64,000 bases of DNA, from contig CAOLHI010000926.1 in assembly GCA_948474755.1 (NCBI GenBank), positions 124,001 to 188,000 on the forward strand, in the 5' to 3' direction. Of this stretch, positions 1 to 12,205 are shown one piece after another. A model generated the notes under the pieces. The model had not been told where the DNA came from. It was given only the letters and a program-made list of their open reading frames with translations, and ran no database searches. This DNA is from Ctenosaura bakeri (taxonomy: Eukaryota > Chordata > Lepidosauria > Squamata > Iguanidae). The position numbers and the translations under genes are program-made. How positions within the stretch are numbered: position 1 is the stretch's first letter; each line of letters begins with the position of its first letter.

Positions 1-1845
1 CACAGAACTAGACCGACTAGGCATTTTAAGATGTTGGAAGGCATCTTGTTAGTGACAAAGGTGATTGAAAATTATTCCTGCATGTATGTTTTTTTTTTAG
101 GCAGATTGAGGAATTCACTGGCTCCATTCCCCATGACTGTCTATTTGAGCCACCTGCCTTTTGGCATGCTGGGCATTTCCCCCCCAAGATCATTGGCCAA
201 TGGGAGATGAGGAGAGGATGGTGAGTAGCCAGGGAGCAGCAGCCAACTGTACCCCTGCAGCTAGCTGCAGGAAAATGACATCATTCTCCAAGACCTGAAG
301 AAGAACCCCAAGTGGCTAAGGAGCAGGCCTGTTCCCTCCTGCAGTCAGCTGCAAGAATGCACCCACCTGCTTCCTAGCTGCCCTTCATCCTGCCTCTGCC
401 CTTCTTGGCCACTGAATGGCCATGAAGTGGATGGCTCCTAGCCTGACAACAGGTAGGTTATGTGCTCAGTGAAAGGGAGGACACCTCGCTACACCTGGAG
501 GAAGGAAGCTCTGCCAGCGTGATGCAGAATCTCAACCATTGTTACCTCAAGGGTTTCAAGAGATATCCCCAAGTATGAGCCACATGGCATGCACAGTGTT
601 GTTGTTGTTGATGTTATTTATCACATATTGCTTTCACAGTCTCCCCAGATGTTACCAACTGGAGTTTTGGACCATCAGTAATTTGGATTTTATTCAATAA
701 TTTAGGAATCAGGGAGGTACCAACAGATAATGTATTACCTTCCACATTCCATGTGTCACTTTTTGTAACTGTGCTTTTGCAATCCTATTTATGCCAATTT
801 TATTCAGACATTTTGTCAGACCATTTGGAATTGCTCTGGAGCACCTACCCCTACAGGAACCACAGTTGTTTTCTTTTTCCCATAGATGATGAATCTAAAT
901 TTTCAAGTCTTGTTATTTCATATTCTTTTCACTTCTTTTTCCTCACTTTGTCTTCAGTTCTTAGGCTCAGTAACAGGTGCTTCAAACAAATAGCACCAAT
1001 TCAAATGGTGAAAAAAATAACAATGAGTTAGTAAATATCATTGCACCCCCCCCAAAAAAAAGACATTGCCAAAAATGCTGACTTAAAAATCCCATGTGAT
1101 TTTAAGATTCAGACAAACCACTAGAACATAATCAGCCAGACATAGCTATGGTTGAGAAAAAGAAAGCTTGGATTACAAATGTGGCAACTCTGGGGAGCAG
1201 CAGAAGACAATGAGAAGGGAAAGCTTATGGCATATTCAGACCTACACATTGCTATTGTTGTTGAACAAAAAAATTAAAAATAAAAATAAACCTGGGACAA
1301 AAATTGACCCAACAAATCTAGTACATTTTGCCATTGGGTTACTTTTTCATCCCACACAGTGTAATTTAATGGGACAAAAATACCCCAAACAAATCTGTTG
1401 GGAGTACTTGTATGAGCACCCCACTGAAAAGTGGGAGGACAGCAAGTACACATGCACTTGATATTGTCTAGGAAAGATCACATACCACCAAATGCTGCAA
1501 ATTTGTCCTTTTTTTCCTCTAGGTCTCCCAACCACCACCACCACCACCCAGGGAGTATGAAAGCAATTTTGCCTGGCTGTTTCCTCCCCGCCAATGACTT
1601 CTTGGTTTAAAAAGGCCTCTTGTAGCTCTGAAATAGCCTTGTGTTTTGGTGTGTGAAAAGAAATTATAAAAATGTAATTTCCCTTGTCCTCAGAAGGTGC
1701 AGGGGGTATTTTGAGCAATAAACATCTTATAGGGACTACAGTGAGGATGCAAAGCTCAAACCAACAGACATTTCAGGTGGGCATTTAGCAAAGGAAATTT
1801 TCAGGGGAAGCCTGGAGTTCTGCTTCATTGCCTACTTAGGACTAC
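1..1845. other. Unassigned sequence upstream of the CR1 LINE
   Basis: No gene recognised. The open frames here (for example 753-1031 and 1168-1461) have no domain resemblance and biased composition. A short ACC trinucleotide run lies near 1530-1550. The last 100 bases may be 5' untranslated sequence of the CR1 element, but no boundary or target duplication is visible. Confidence 0.5.
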
Positions 1846-1849
1846 TGAA

Positions 1850-2720
1850 TATGGATGTTGAGGGAGCTGTTCCAGTCATCTGAAACAGCTGTGGCATGTT
1901 TGTGTTCTTGCTGGAGGATGTGGGTAGCTACACTTGCAGCAAATGCAAGTTGGATGCCCTGTTGGAAGAGAAGGTCCAGCAACAACTTGGAGCCTGACAA
2001 AGTGACAAAATGGAGAAGACTGTCCTGGATGAGAAACACACAGAGAAGGAGGGAGGGAGGAGGAAGATCAGTTCCCAAATACAGGAGGTAGACATTTGGA
2101 GGAATGTGACACATAGAAGTAGAAAGACCAGTGGTCTTTCTGTGAGTTTGGAGCTACAGAGTCAGTTTGAAGTGCTCTCCCTTAGTCAGGACAAGTGCAA
2201 CAGTGTCAGTCCTCAAAAAATGTGTAGGTGTCCTTGCAAGATTCAGCATATGGATTGGCCTCTACCAATCTCTAGAGGAGATATGTGATGGTCGTAGGAG
2301 ACTCCCTGCTGAGAAGCAGTCATTTGTGGGCCTGTAGGGTGTCTTGAGAGATGTCCCTGTCTCCCTGTGGGAAAGATCTGTGATGTAAGAGTGGCTGACA
2401 AAATTCTTCAAGCCAATTGACTGTTACTCCTTCCTTTTGGTTCATCTAGGAACCAACGACAGTACAAGGCACAGCCTTCAGGGGATCACAAGGGATTATG
2501 AGACCTTTCTTCCTAGACATAGTCCAGGAAGGGTGAGAAAAATAGTTGAGGTAAGAAATAGGCTTTGCACATCGTGCTACCAGGAATGAGTTGGCTTCTT
2601 GGATCTGCAGGTTTCATGAAGATGGAATTCTGGAAAATTGCACCTCACAGCAGTTGACAGGAAGGTTTTTGCTAAGAATCTCACAATCCTGATCAGGAGG
2701 GCTTTAAACTGAGTTATGGG
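1850..2720 (+). pseudogene. CR1 ORF1 remnant (zinc-finger-like and esterase-like parts)
   Basis: Broken remains of the first CR1 frame. Around 1930-1975 a translated stretch carries TCSKCK followed by LDALLEEKVQQQL, typical of the N-terminal zinc-finger and coiled region of vertebrate CR1 ORF1. Around 2438-2515 the reading resembles the esterase/SGNH part (LVHLGTNDSTRHSLQGI). In the family, ORF1 protein binds RNA and supports retrotransposition. Here the frames are interrupted repeatedly (for example by the stop after the segment near 2590), so no product is expected. Family assignment rests on motifs recognised by eye. Confidence 0.75.
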
Positions 2721-4772
2721 AATGGGGAGGCAGTACTCTTGAGGGCAAGAGTTCATCAAGTCCTGGAGATCTTACAGGAAGAACTAGGTGAATAGTACAA
2801 GAACCCAGCAGGGGGGGGGATTTAAATAAGCAGCCGGTGGAGGAATGATCTTAGATGGTCTTAGATGTCTCTACACTAATGTACAGAGAAGAGGGATTAA
2901 ACAAGATGAACTCTTAACACAGAAAAGCAAATATATAATAGGAATCACTGAAACCTGGTAGAATGAATGTCATGATTGGAGTACAGCAATAGAGGGATAT
3001 AACCTATTTCAGAAAAATAGACCAAATAGGAAAGGAGGAGGAGTAACTCTGCATGCCAAGACTGTTTACACCAATTAAGAGATCCATGACCTAAATTCTG
3101 GAAACCAGGTTGAGAGCATCTGGGTAAAAATTAAGGGTGAGAGAAACAACAGTGATGTCAATGTAGGGGTTTACTACAGACTCCCAAGCCAGAATTAGGA
3201 CTTGGATGATGCCTTCCTGAAAAAGATGATCAAACATTCAGAAAGATTTAGAGAGATTTAGTAGTAATGGAAGATTTCAACCATCCTGATATTTGTTGGA
3301 AGTCAAAGTCTGCCAAGAATATAAGATCCAACAAATTTCTCACTTGCCTTACAGATAATTTTATTGTCAAGAAGGTGGAAGAGGCAACAAAGGGATCAGG
3401 TGTTTTAGATATTATCCTAACCAACAAGAATGACCTGGTTAATGGAATGAAAGTGGTGAGATCCATATTCTCCTTGAATTTGTTATACAGCAGAAAGGGC
3501 AAGCAAAAGCATAGTCAGACATGGATTCTAGACTTTAAGAAAGGTCATTTCAGTAGACTTGAGGAAATAGTGGGAGTGATCCCACAGTCAGGAATACTAA
3601 AAGAGAAGGGAGTTCATGCTGAATGGGAGTTTCTTAAAAGTGAGGTATCAAAGGCACAATTTCAAACAATTCCAATTCCAGTTCCCATGAGAGGGGAAAA
3701 TGGGAAGTGTCTAAAGAATCTGGGATGGATGTCTAAAGAATTTTCAACTGAGCTAAGCTTTAAAAGGGACATGTACCACAAATGGAAAAAGAGAGAAATC
3801 ACCACAGAGGAATTCAAACAAATAGCCAGCAAACATAGGGAGAAAGTAAGAAAAGCTAAAGCATAGAATGAGCTCAGGCTTGCTAGATGGGTTAAAAACA
3901 GTAAGAAGGGCTTTTTTGGCTATATCTGCAGCAAAAGGAAGAAGAAGGAAATGGTGGTGCTACTATGCAGAGAAAATGGCAAAATGCTTACAGGAGACAG
4001 AGAAAGGGACAACTTACTCAACACCTCCTTTGTCCTGGTCTTCTCCCCACCCCCAAACAAAAAAGCCAGTGGTTTACCCGGGAAAAGTGGAGCAGATATT
4101 GCATCAGGGAAAATGCAGCACAGTAGAGGTAAAGAGGCAATGCAGGAATATCTGGCTATTCTAAATTAATTCAAGTCTCCAGAGCCAGAGAATCTACATC
4201 AAAGGGTATTAAAAGGACTGGCAGAAGTAATCTCAGAATCCTTGGCAATAATCTTTGATAACGCCTGGAGAACAAGGAGGGCAGATGTTGCTCTCACATT
4301 CAAAAGGGGGAAAAAGAGGAGCCAAATGATTACTGCTCAGTTAGCCTGAAATCAATACTAGGAAAGATTCTAGAGCAGATCATTAAGAAGACAGTCTGTA
4401 AGCACTTTGAATGGAATGTCATGATCACTAAAAGTCAACATGGGTTTCTCAAAAACAAGTCATGCCAGACTAATCAAAAAGTTTGGTAGATAGATGAAGG
4501 GAATGCTGTGCATATAGTATACTTTGATTTCAGTAAGGCCTTTGACAAGGTCCCCCATGATATTCTTGCAAACAACCTAGTAAAATGTGGACTAGAAAGG
4601 CTACTGTTAGGCAGATTTGTAATTGGTTGACTGACTGAACCCAAAGGGTGCTCACTCTTCATCCTGGAGAGAAGTGACTAGTGTGGTATCACAGGGTTCT
4701 ACTCTGAGCTCAGTGCTATTCAACATCATTATCAATGACTTGGATGAGAGAGTAGAGGGCATTCATATCAAA

Positions 4773-5200
4773 GACCCTTTTCGCATTCATTTTTTCTCGT
4801 GCAAGCGCCCCTTGAGTGCCATGCAAATGGGAGTGTCGCACCGCACGACGCACCCCCACTTGCGCGGCACTCACGAGGCTGACGCGGTGCCAAGGCATGC
4901 TTTTTGATTTTCAGCTTGAAGCCAAAAATCACCCGAGCTCGTGCAACGCTCACAGTGCCCACGTGCACTTACCTGCTGTGTGGAGCGTCGCGAGGCGACC
5001 GGGTCGCATTTCCTTCCCCCATGGAGCCTACAGCTCCCATGGTGCCCTGCAGAAGGAAGGAGTGGGGCGCCAGCGTGACGGATGCACCAGCAGGAAGCGC
5101 CTGCGGAAGGAACGAGGGGGGAAGTGGCAGTGTCCCGGAGGAGGCTTCTCACGCGAGATGCCCTCCCCCTCGTGCAAAAAGGTACAGTGAGAAAAGGGCC
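4773..5200. mobile_element. Harbinger-like MITE inserted in CR1, TSD AAA
   Basis: A 428-bp GC- and CpG-rich insert in AT-rich CR1. The left end GACCCTTTTCGCA and the reverse complement of the right end GGCCCTTTTCTCA form the terminal inverted repeat. Flanking AAA (4770-4772 and 5201-5203) is a 3-bp target duplication. Removing the insert plus one AAA restores a CR1-like reading into ADDTKLG. The right terminus matches the first 13 bases of the autonomous Harbinger TIR at 30814. No coding capacity is seen; frames inside are by-products of high GC. Confidence 0.82.
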
Positions 5201-5806
5201 AAAGTTGCAGATGACACCAAATTAGGAAGGGTAGCTAACACCCCAGAGAACAGGATCAGAATTCAAAATGACCTTAATAGATCAGAGAGCTGGGCCAAAA
5301 CTAACAAACAGGGAGAAATGTAAGGTACTGCATTTAGGCAGAAAAAAAATGAAATGCACAGATATAGGAAGGGTGACAGTTGGCTTGATCACAGTACTTG
5401 TTAAAGGGATATAGCAGACTATAAGCTGAACATGAGTCTGCAGTGTGATGTAGCAGCAACAACAGAAAAAAAATACAATTATTCTAGGCTGCATCACTGG
5501 AAGTAGAGTATCTAAGTTGAAGGAAGTAATAGTACCACTCTATTCTGCTTCAGTCAGACTTTACCAGGAGTATGATGTCCACTTCTGGGCATCACCATTT
5601 AAGAAAGAGATTGGAAAGCTGAAACAAGTCCAGAGGAGGTCTACCAAAATGGTAACGAGCCTGGAACCCATGTCCTACGAGGAGAGGCTTAGGGAGCTGG
5701 GTATATTTAGCCTGGATAAAAAGCCATGTTTAGGCATGTTTAAATATTTGAAGGGATGTCACATGGAGAATGGAGAAAGCTTGTTTTCTGCTACTCCAGA
5801 GACTAA

Positions 5807-5892
5807 GACCATTTCCACACCACACTCTTATAGTGCAATTATTCCACTTTCAACATCCTACGGAATAATGAAAGTGTAGTGCAGAAATGGCC
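5807..5892. mobile_element. 86-bp Harbinger-like MITE in CR1, TSD TAA
   Basis: A very short foldback element. Its ends are GACCATTTCCACAC on the left and the complement of GGCCATTTCTGCAC on the right, with arms that continue inward so most of the element can pair. TAA on both sides (5804-5806, 5893-5895) fits the TWA target preference of PIF/Harbinger. Excision restores the CR1 reading around GACTAAGACACAGAGC. The interior TATAGTGCAATTATTCCAC is shared with the elements near 28.1, 29.97 and 44.5 kb. Confidence 0.8.
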
Positions 5893-6179
5893 TAAGACAC
5901 AGAGCAATGGCTTCAAACTTGAGGAAAAGCAATTCCACCTAAACATTAGGAAGAAATTCCTGATGGTGAGAGCAGTTCAACAGTGGAATATGCTGCCTTG
6001 GAGTGTGGTGAAGTCTCTTTCTGTGGAGGGTTTTAAGCAGAGCCTGAATGGCCATCTGTTGGCTGTGTTTTGTATATTCCTGAATGGCAGGAAATTGGAC
6101 TCGATGGCCCTTGTAGTCTTTTGCAGGTCTATTAGTCTATGATTTTATGATCCCTTGAGTGGCACGTGCAGCCTCCAGA

Positions 6180-6292
6180 TCTTGGGTAGTTGGCCACCTC
6201 TGCTGTAAACATTATAACTAAGCAGGGATTAGTACCTAGGTCTCTTTGTTCAAAGTGAAGAATCCTATTATACTATACTAGCTTTCTCAGAT
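6180..6292 (-). repeat. Antisense tRNA-derived SINE head (fragment)
   Basis: On the minus strand this resembles the head of squamate tRNA-type SINEs. The antisense reads GCAGGGATTAGTACCTAGG, then a TCAAAGTGAAGAATCC stretch and a run like ACTATACTAGCTTTCTC, matching the usual B-box and A-box complement pattern with many changes. It is an old fragment and its boundaries are approximate. Confidence 0.4.
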
Positions 6293-9200
6293 CAGTGCTT
6301 ACTGTATAACTGGTGTCAAAGTAAATACATGACTTAACAATTAATGTGCTTCTTTTGCAAAACATAAAACTCAGTGAAATACATTTCATTTAGCTATTAT
6401 ACACTTGCAAAATATGCAAGTTATGTTACCCAGATTTGGGAAACTGGAATATGGCAACCTCTCATTTAAAAAGAAAATAACACACTTGTATTTGAAGTCA
6501 ACAGATTTCTTCTGTGAAATGCACTTGACCTTTAAGCATATTGCAGTTTGCCTAATAATTGCCAAATAAGTGTTAGAAAAATGTGTATGTCTAGGGTTTA
6601 CCACGTTTTATTTTAGCAAGAATTTTCAGAGACTGATGGCGTGTGAGCTCATCATTCCATTAGCCTCCAGTTCTAAAGTATGACACTGAACTGGAGCCTA
6701 TGTCTACACTACAGAAACACCTCTTTAAATCTCTGTGTGAAGTCCATTAAAACCAACATGGACTTGTTGGCAGCATATTTTAGATGGCATCTCTTTGCCA
6801 ATTTATTCCTACAAAGTTCAGAGCATATCTGAATATTATTTCAGGCATAATTTACAGGCCAGGCTATTTTTCTGGCTCTCATACCGCTATTGTTTCATTA
6901 CACATATTTTAACTAACACTGTACCTCTATACACCCCCACTTTTCCAACTTTATCTTAGCCAATTTATAAAATCAGATCCAAGAGAAAAGTGGCCTGGAG
7001 TTCAATTGGAGTAAGCTTTAAATAAAAAAGATTGTGGAAAGCAGGAATTAATCCTGACACATCCTATCAGCAATTTGTGTCATCATTTGTCTCTCATTCC
7101 CTGGACAATTGAAATCAACAATAGATAATCACTTTCAAAACTAAAAAAAAATCAACTGGAAAGAATTTGCTTTGCTCCCCAAGCTTTTATTTTTTATTTT
7201 ATTATTTTTTTTAAAAAGATCACAACATCTTTAATCTTTTCACTTGTCTCTGTAGTATGCAATACAGATGGGGCAGAAAAAGACATTCTTGGCTACTTTC
7301 CACTTCTGATTCAAGAAATGAGAAACAAAAGAAATTGAAAGCAAATCAACCAAACATGCAAGATTCAAATGAAAAGGAACATTTTTATTACATGGTGGTT
7401 GATGTGTGCATTTGGTATTATTTGTAGAACGGTAAAGAGGATGATAGGCCAGAACCTGTTGGGCATTAAACATAAATTTGAAAAACAAAAGATCTGAAAA
7501 CTGAACAAAGCAAAGGCCATGAAACACAATTAATTTAAGCTGCCATGTTATCCATATTATTCCAACTAGAGGGATAGAATCTAGTCCAAAATCTAAATAG
7601 CTATTTCAAATGAGTGCATGAAGATAAACTCTCTTTACCTCTGCAGGTTTGAACATATAATTGTATCCTGCCTTCTCCTAACTAGGGAATATAAGGCTTT
7701 GGTGTAGACCTTTGGCACCCTTTTGTTGTAGGGTAGGGCTCTGAAAATTCATCTTTAAGGTTCCTTGGCCCAAAGGGTAGGGAAGGAAGCTACCCTTGAG
7801 GCTAACCTGGGATTTGGGCTCTCACCTGCAGAGTTCTGTGGCTTGGATGGGATACTGCTGGGTTAGCCTCCAATTAGAGGAGGAGCTGGGGAGCAACTCA
7901 AATATTTGGAAAGCTCTCAGATCCAAGGTGTTTCACCCAAGGGAAGGCTGAGGAAGGTAGTCATGGGATGATACCTGACCTCAGTTGGACCCATATCAGG
8001 TTGCTCCTCCATTTTGCTCCATTTCAAGGGCAACACAATATTAACAGACTTTAGGCCAAATATAGCAGGCGTTATTTAACCCAACTTTCTGCATCTGGTC
8101 TTGTTATTCCATGGCTAGTCATCAAATGGCTGTGCTACAGGAATGAGATGCCCAGCCCTGCCAAAAATAACCTCCTTGATAAGACCTCTTGAAGAGGAAT
8201 CATAGGTCAATAGCAGACCTATTGCTTCCAGATTCATTCTTTGGCTGAAAGGGTCTCTGGTTGAAAGGATCTTTGTTAGCAGAGCTGACAAGGAGTCTCT
8301 GTCACAGACCTTTTAGTCAAAAGAGACAACATTGTACAGACAGCCTTACATAGAATAAGGCAGTTTCTTATCTCCTTCATTTCTTATAATGTGTAGCTTC
8401 CCCCATTTGCCCATATAACGCCCTGGAGAGTCATGTGACACATTTAAGACTGAATATTTACTATAACATGAGGTTTTAGTGGGTACTTTCTCAAATGCAT
8501 GGAATTCTATCTTGGTGCACCAATTATACACCCAGAGTTGGGGTATAGGATACAGTACAAGATGTACAGGATGTTTGCAGGGAGACGAAAATGAAGCTAT
8601 AAGGATTCACTCTTTTCTTTTGAGGAAACAGACATCGTATCTAAGAGATTTCTCTGTTATTTTACTGCAACAGATTAATACAGCCATCCCTTTGAAAACC
8701 GCTGATGGTTTGGAGCTGGATACTTAATTTTAATAAGACAGAAGACGAAAACTGTCAGGTATGAAATTTGAAATGGAGCAGTTCAGCTGTAAAATCTTTT
8801 TCATTCGAACTGTTCAAGTCTAATTTTGATTTTCATATACATTTGTCCTTTCTAAATCAGATTTTTTAAAAAAAATCTTTGTTATCTTTGAACAGTACGC
8901 ATTGTAACAACAAAGGTTTTCTTTAGATATAGCTTTAATCTTTCAGCTGACTATGAATAGCTCCTTGTTGGTTATCCTGATATGCCTTTCATGTTTTGAC
9001 TTTTATGCAATACTTCACACAGAAATGATCTAACGTTGTTTCTGATCAACTGCTATTCTGAAAATTGTTTGACAAGTGTAACGTTGCTTTCAGATAAAGC
9101 AGAATAAATTCCTTGCTTTCTTAGGCTTATGGAGAAGAAACCTATTTCGTGCATCTCAAAATGAAAAGCAAAGCTTATAGATAATTCACTATGCTCCATA

Positions 9201-10159
9201 TATTTCTCACAGACTTTATTAGCTTTTAACGAGTTAAACATGGGCACATTTAACTTTCAACTTAAGTTGTCATTTTCAGAGGCAGCCAGCATGTTTAGTT
9301 TCTATAAGTTAAGCCTTCCACTAACCTTCCCTATAATTAGCTTTTGATAACAGCTTTTATTGCCTACCAGCAGTAAACGTACATGACTGATAATGATAGA
9401 AAGCAAACTAATCAGCAAATTCTAACACAAATGTTTGCTGCACAGATACAAAATTTAAGTTTCCAACCCCATTATATACACAAGTTCAACAGAGTGTCCA
9501 CAGCATCAGTGGACACCAGTTTTATCCCTGTTTAACTTTTTCCACCAATTCATAGAAATTTGTGCATGTGTGTGACTGTGTTGAGAATTTTCTGATACAT
9601 ACCCATAGCACTTCTCCTCAAAGAAAATTCATAATAGTTCCCGTTGCTTCCTGAGGAGGTGCTATGATATTAACACCTTTTTAAGCATAGTATAGATATG
9701 TCCCTGGAAGAGGTGGAAAATTTCTTTGATTAGATCTGCCACAAAGCTAGGGATGTACAGATATCATGGTCAATGAACAAGAAAACTAGCTGTGGTCAAA
9801 TTCATTACATAAACCCTGTAATGAGCAGTGGGAAAAGACCACTCCCAGCCAAGAGTCTGTGCATCTTCAACTGGCAATTTCAGTGTTCATAGGTACACTC
9901 ATTGCATTTGATTTCATTTTACTGTACTCTAGAACTAATCTTCACAAGTGTCCTCTAAGCACACATTTCTTAGACTTACCTATTTTGGATTTCTTTAAGG
10001 GCAAAAGTTTTCAGTTTGCATCCATGTACCTATCCTTAATTTCAATTCTTATGTCAAATAAAATTAAGAAGGAATGAGGGACTGCACAAATCCAAAATCT
10101 AAATCTACTCCCATAGAACAAGCTTGGAGGAAGGCAGGGGAGGAAGCAATAGTAAGGAA
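6293..10159. other. Unassigned AT-rich DNA, no gene seen
   Basis: Nearly 4 kb without a recognisable gene or clear mobile element. A T-rich tract lies at 7185-7215. The longest frames (7240-7527 on minus, 8479-8727 on plus) lack recognisable domains or plausible splice context. It could be ordinary intergenic or intronic sequence, or old repeats too diverged to name by eye. Confidence 0.5.
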
Positions 10160-12205
10160 GGAGTCTAGCAGATGGCCGTGAAGGAAAAGAATGTGGAACT
10201 TCAGTTTAAATTTCAGATCCAGGAACCAATGCTGGAGGCACTGTTCTACAGTGTTGAGAGCCTCCTGTTCAATCCATTAGCCATTGTCCTTTGGGGTCCT
10301 TCAGAGTTCAGTTTTGTCCCCCATGTTATTCAACATATACATGAAACCACTGAGGGAGGTTGTCTGAACTTTGAGGGGACCTTTGGAATCCTATGCCAGT
10401 AACTCCACCTACTACTCCTTTCCATCTCAGTCCAAGGAAGCTGTTATGGTTCTAAACTGATACATGTCATCAGTAATGGACTGGATGAGAGTGAACAAAC
10501 TGAAACTTAATATGGACAAGACAGCAGTACTGCTGGTTAGTCAAAGGTAGATCAGATAATAGGGATTCACTTTGTATTGTATAGGATTATTCTCTATCTG
10601 AAAATGCAGATTCACAGCTTGGCTATACTCTTGAACTCAGCCCTTAGCCTGGAAACCAGGTTTCGGTGGTGGCCAGGAGCACATTCCCATAGTTAAGGCT
10701 TGTGTACCAGCTGCACCCATTTGTTGAGATGTCTGATCTGACCACAGTGACACATGTCTTGGTTTCATCCTGCCTGGATTCCTTAACATGCTGCCAATAA
10801 AGAATGCTCAGTTGGTCCAGCTAGTTGCAGCCTGATTGTTAACTGGGACTGGATACACGGAGCACGCAAATCCCTTGCTGCTACTGTTTCACTGGGTGCT
10901 AGTTTATTTCCAGACCGAATTCAAAGTGTAGGTTGTGACCTATAAAAGCCTGTATGACTCAGGTCCAGGTTATCTGAAGGATGTTACCTTATATGAACTT
11001 GTTCCTATGTTGAGATCTCCTTTTTTTTAAAAAAAAATTAAAGTATAACAGAAAGAAAATGGAATTACACACCAAAGAAAAGCAAACAATTATACAAAAA
11101 ACACAAAGATACAGGTACAAATACACAAAGAAAACACAACTACATACACACCTATAAATTGACATATACATATACTTAAAAATTATATTTAAAAAATGAG
11201 GTTTCCCCACCTGATGAAAGTACAGGACAGTACATTTTTTAAAAAATCTTAATTCATACCTCTTCTGAATACAAAAAGGGAGAAAATTAAATATAAGTGT
11301 AACATAGTGTAAGTATAAATATAATATAAATGTCATCCCATAATTCTCACTTCAGTCCCTTTAACCTAACTACACCATTTAGGCTTTTAAAAAAATGAAC
11401 ATATGAGACATGTATCAGGTTTTTGCATCTTTCTAGAAACTAAGAGACAGAATACAACATGCAAATTTAAATATGCAAGCTCTGTAAATAATCTCAATTT
11501 ACTATAGACCACTACCAATATCAATCATCTCCAAGGCATCAAATTCTTTGGGATTCCTTCTAATGAAAGTCACCAAATAATTTAAGTATAAATTAATTAA
11601 CAATCAAATCCAGATATATCCCATTCTTTCTCTGTAAGAAATCTTTAAGCGGTGCCCAATCTCTGCAGAATTTGCTGCTGCTCAACCCATTGGCCATTGT
11701 CCTTTAAGATCTTCTTAGGAGTCCCTTATCATTGTCCCATCACCCACACAGCTGTATCTGCTGGAAATACAGGAGAGGGCCTTCTTGATGGCTGCTGCAG
11801 ACTCTGGAATTCCTTTCCTAGAGAGATTAGACAGGAACCCTCCTTGCTATCATTTCTTAAGCAGCAGAAGAATTTTTAGTTTCAGCAAGCTTTTGAAGCC
11901 TGACTCTTCAGGGCAAGGATCTTTTATGTGCTATGTTGTTTATATCGATTGTTATTCTTTTTTTGGTAGTTGTTATTGTTATTGTTGTTTTACATGAGTA
12001 GTTCTGTTTTCACCTTCTTTTAATTTTACATATCACTTAATTAAATTTTATCTTTTAAATGTTAATTGTCAATCTTTAATCTTTTCAATTTTTAACTTTA
12101 ATTAAATTTTAATATTTTCCACAATGTAAATGCCTAGCTGTACCTTAGTAACCCACCTTGAGTCTCAGATTGGGGAAAAGTTTGAACAACAACTACAAAA
12201 ACAAA
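10160..12205 (+). mobile_element. L2-clade LINE, 3' half, interrupted
   Basis: Remains of an L2 reverse transcriptase and 3' end. Near 10290-10360 the reading resembles the QGSVLSPMLFNIYM motif. Near 10480-10545 a WMRVNKLKLNMDKTAVLLV reading is the segment after the catalytic aspartates. The C-terminal part continues to about 11015 and resumes at about 11705 with a readout like LLDGCCRLWNSFPREIRQEP (11780-11845). The 3' end near 12140-12175 has the ACCCACCTTGAGTCTCAGATTGG tail type seen in other L2 pieces here. Numerous stops; inactive. A 685-bp insertion splits it. Confidence 0.75.
11020..11704 (-). mobile_element. Antisense LINE (L1-like) 3' fragment inserted in L2
   Basis: An AT-rich block that starts on the plus strand with a T run followed by A-rich DNA, as expected for a poly(A)-tailed LINE in reverse. 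The L2 reading is interrupted at GAGATCTCC (about 11011-11019) and resumes at AAGATCTTC (about 11704-11712), so AGATCT may be the target duplication. The minus-strand reading near 11640-11690 (APLKDFLQRKNGIYLDL) resembles the C-terminal region of an L1-type ORF2, but that family call is weak. Confidence 0.4.

Larger units (their letters stand above)
2830..6110 (+). pseudogene. CR1 ORF2 remnant: endonuclease and reverse transcriptase
   Basis: Decayed ORF2. The endonuclease part spans about 2860-3500. It includes a reading like ITETWW/EGYNLF near 2945-3010 and DFNHPDI near 3270, where the usual glycine before DFN is changed to glutamate. A 199-codon frame (3267-3866) covers the end of the endonuclease and the linker. 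The reverse transcriptase follows: FDFSKAFDKVPHDIL near 4523, SQGSTLSSVLFNIIINDL near 4690, and the catalytic ADDTKLG near 5205-5227. The C-terminal thumb-like part is HFWASPFKKEIGKL near 5580 and YEERLRELGIFSLD near 5675. A 428-bp TIR element separates the palm motifs, and an 86-bp one interrupts the 3' end. Multiple stops make it non-functional. Confidence 0.88.
1846..6151 (+). mobile_element. CR1 LINE retrotransposon, nearly full length, decayed
   Basis: This non-LTR retrotransposon reads left to right. It contains ORF1 remains (a CSKCK zinc-finger-like motif near 1935 and an esterase-like VHLGTND motif near 2440-2465), an endonuclease (DFNHPDI near 3270), and a reverse transcriptase (FDFSKAFDKVPHDIL near 4523-4567). 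The order matches the CR1 family. The 3' end near 6130-6151 carries the short repeated TCTATGATTTTATGAT-type tail that CR1 uses in place of poly(A). Many stops and frameshifts make it inactive. Two TIR elements inserted later, at 4773-5200 and 5807-5892. The exact 5' boundary is uncertain. Confidence 0.9.

Noticed and set aside
3267..3866. A 199-codon host protein gene
   Set aside because: The translation is the end of the CR1 endonuclease and the linker to the reverse transcriptase (DFNHPDI, DIILTNKNDLV).
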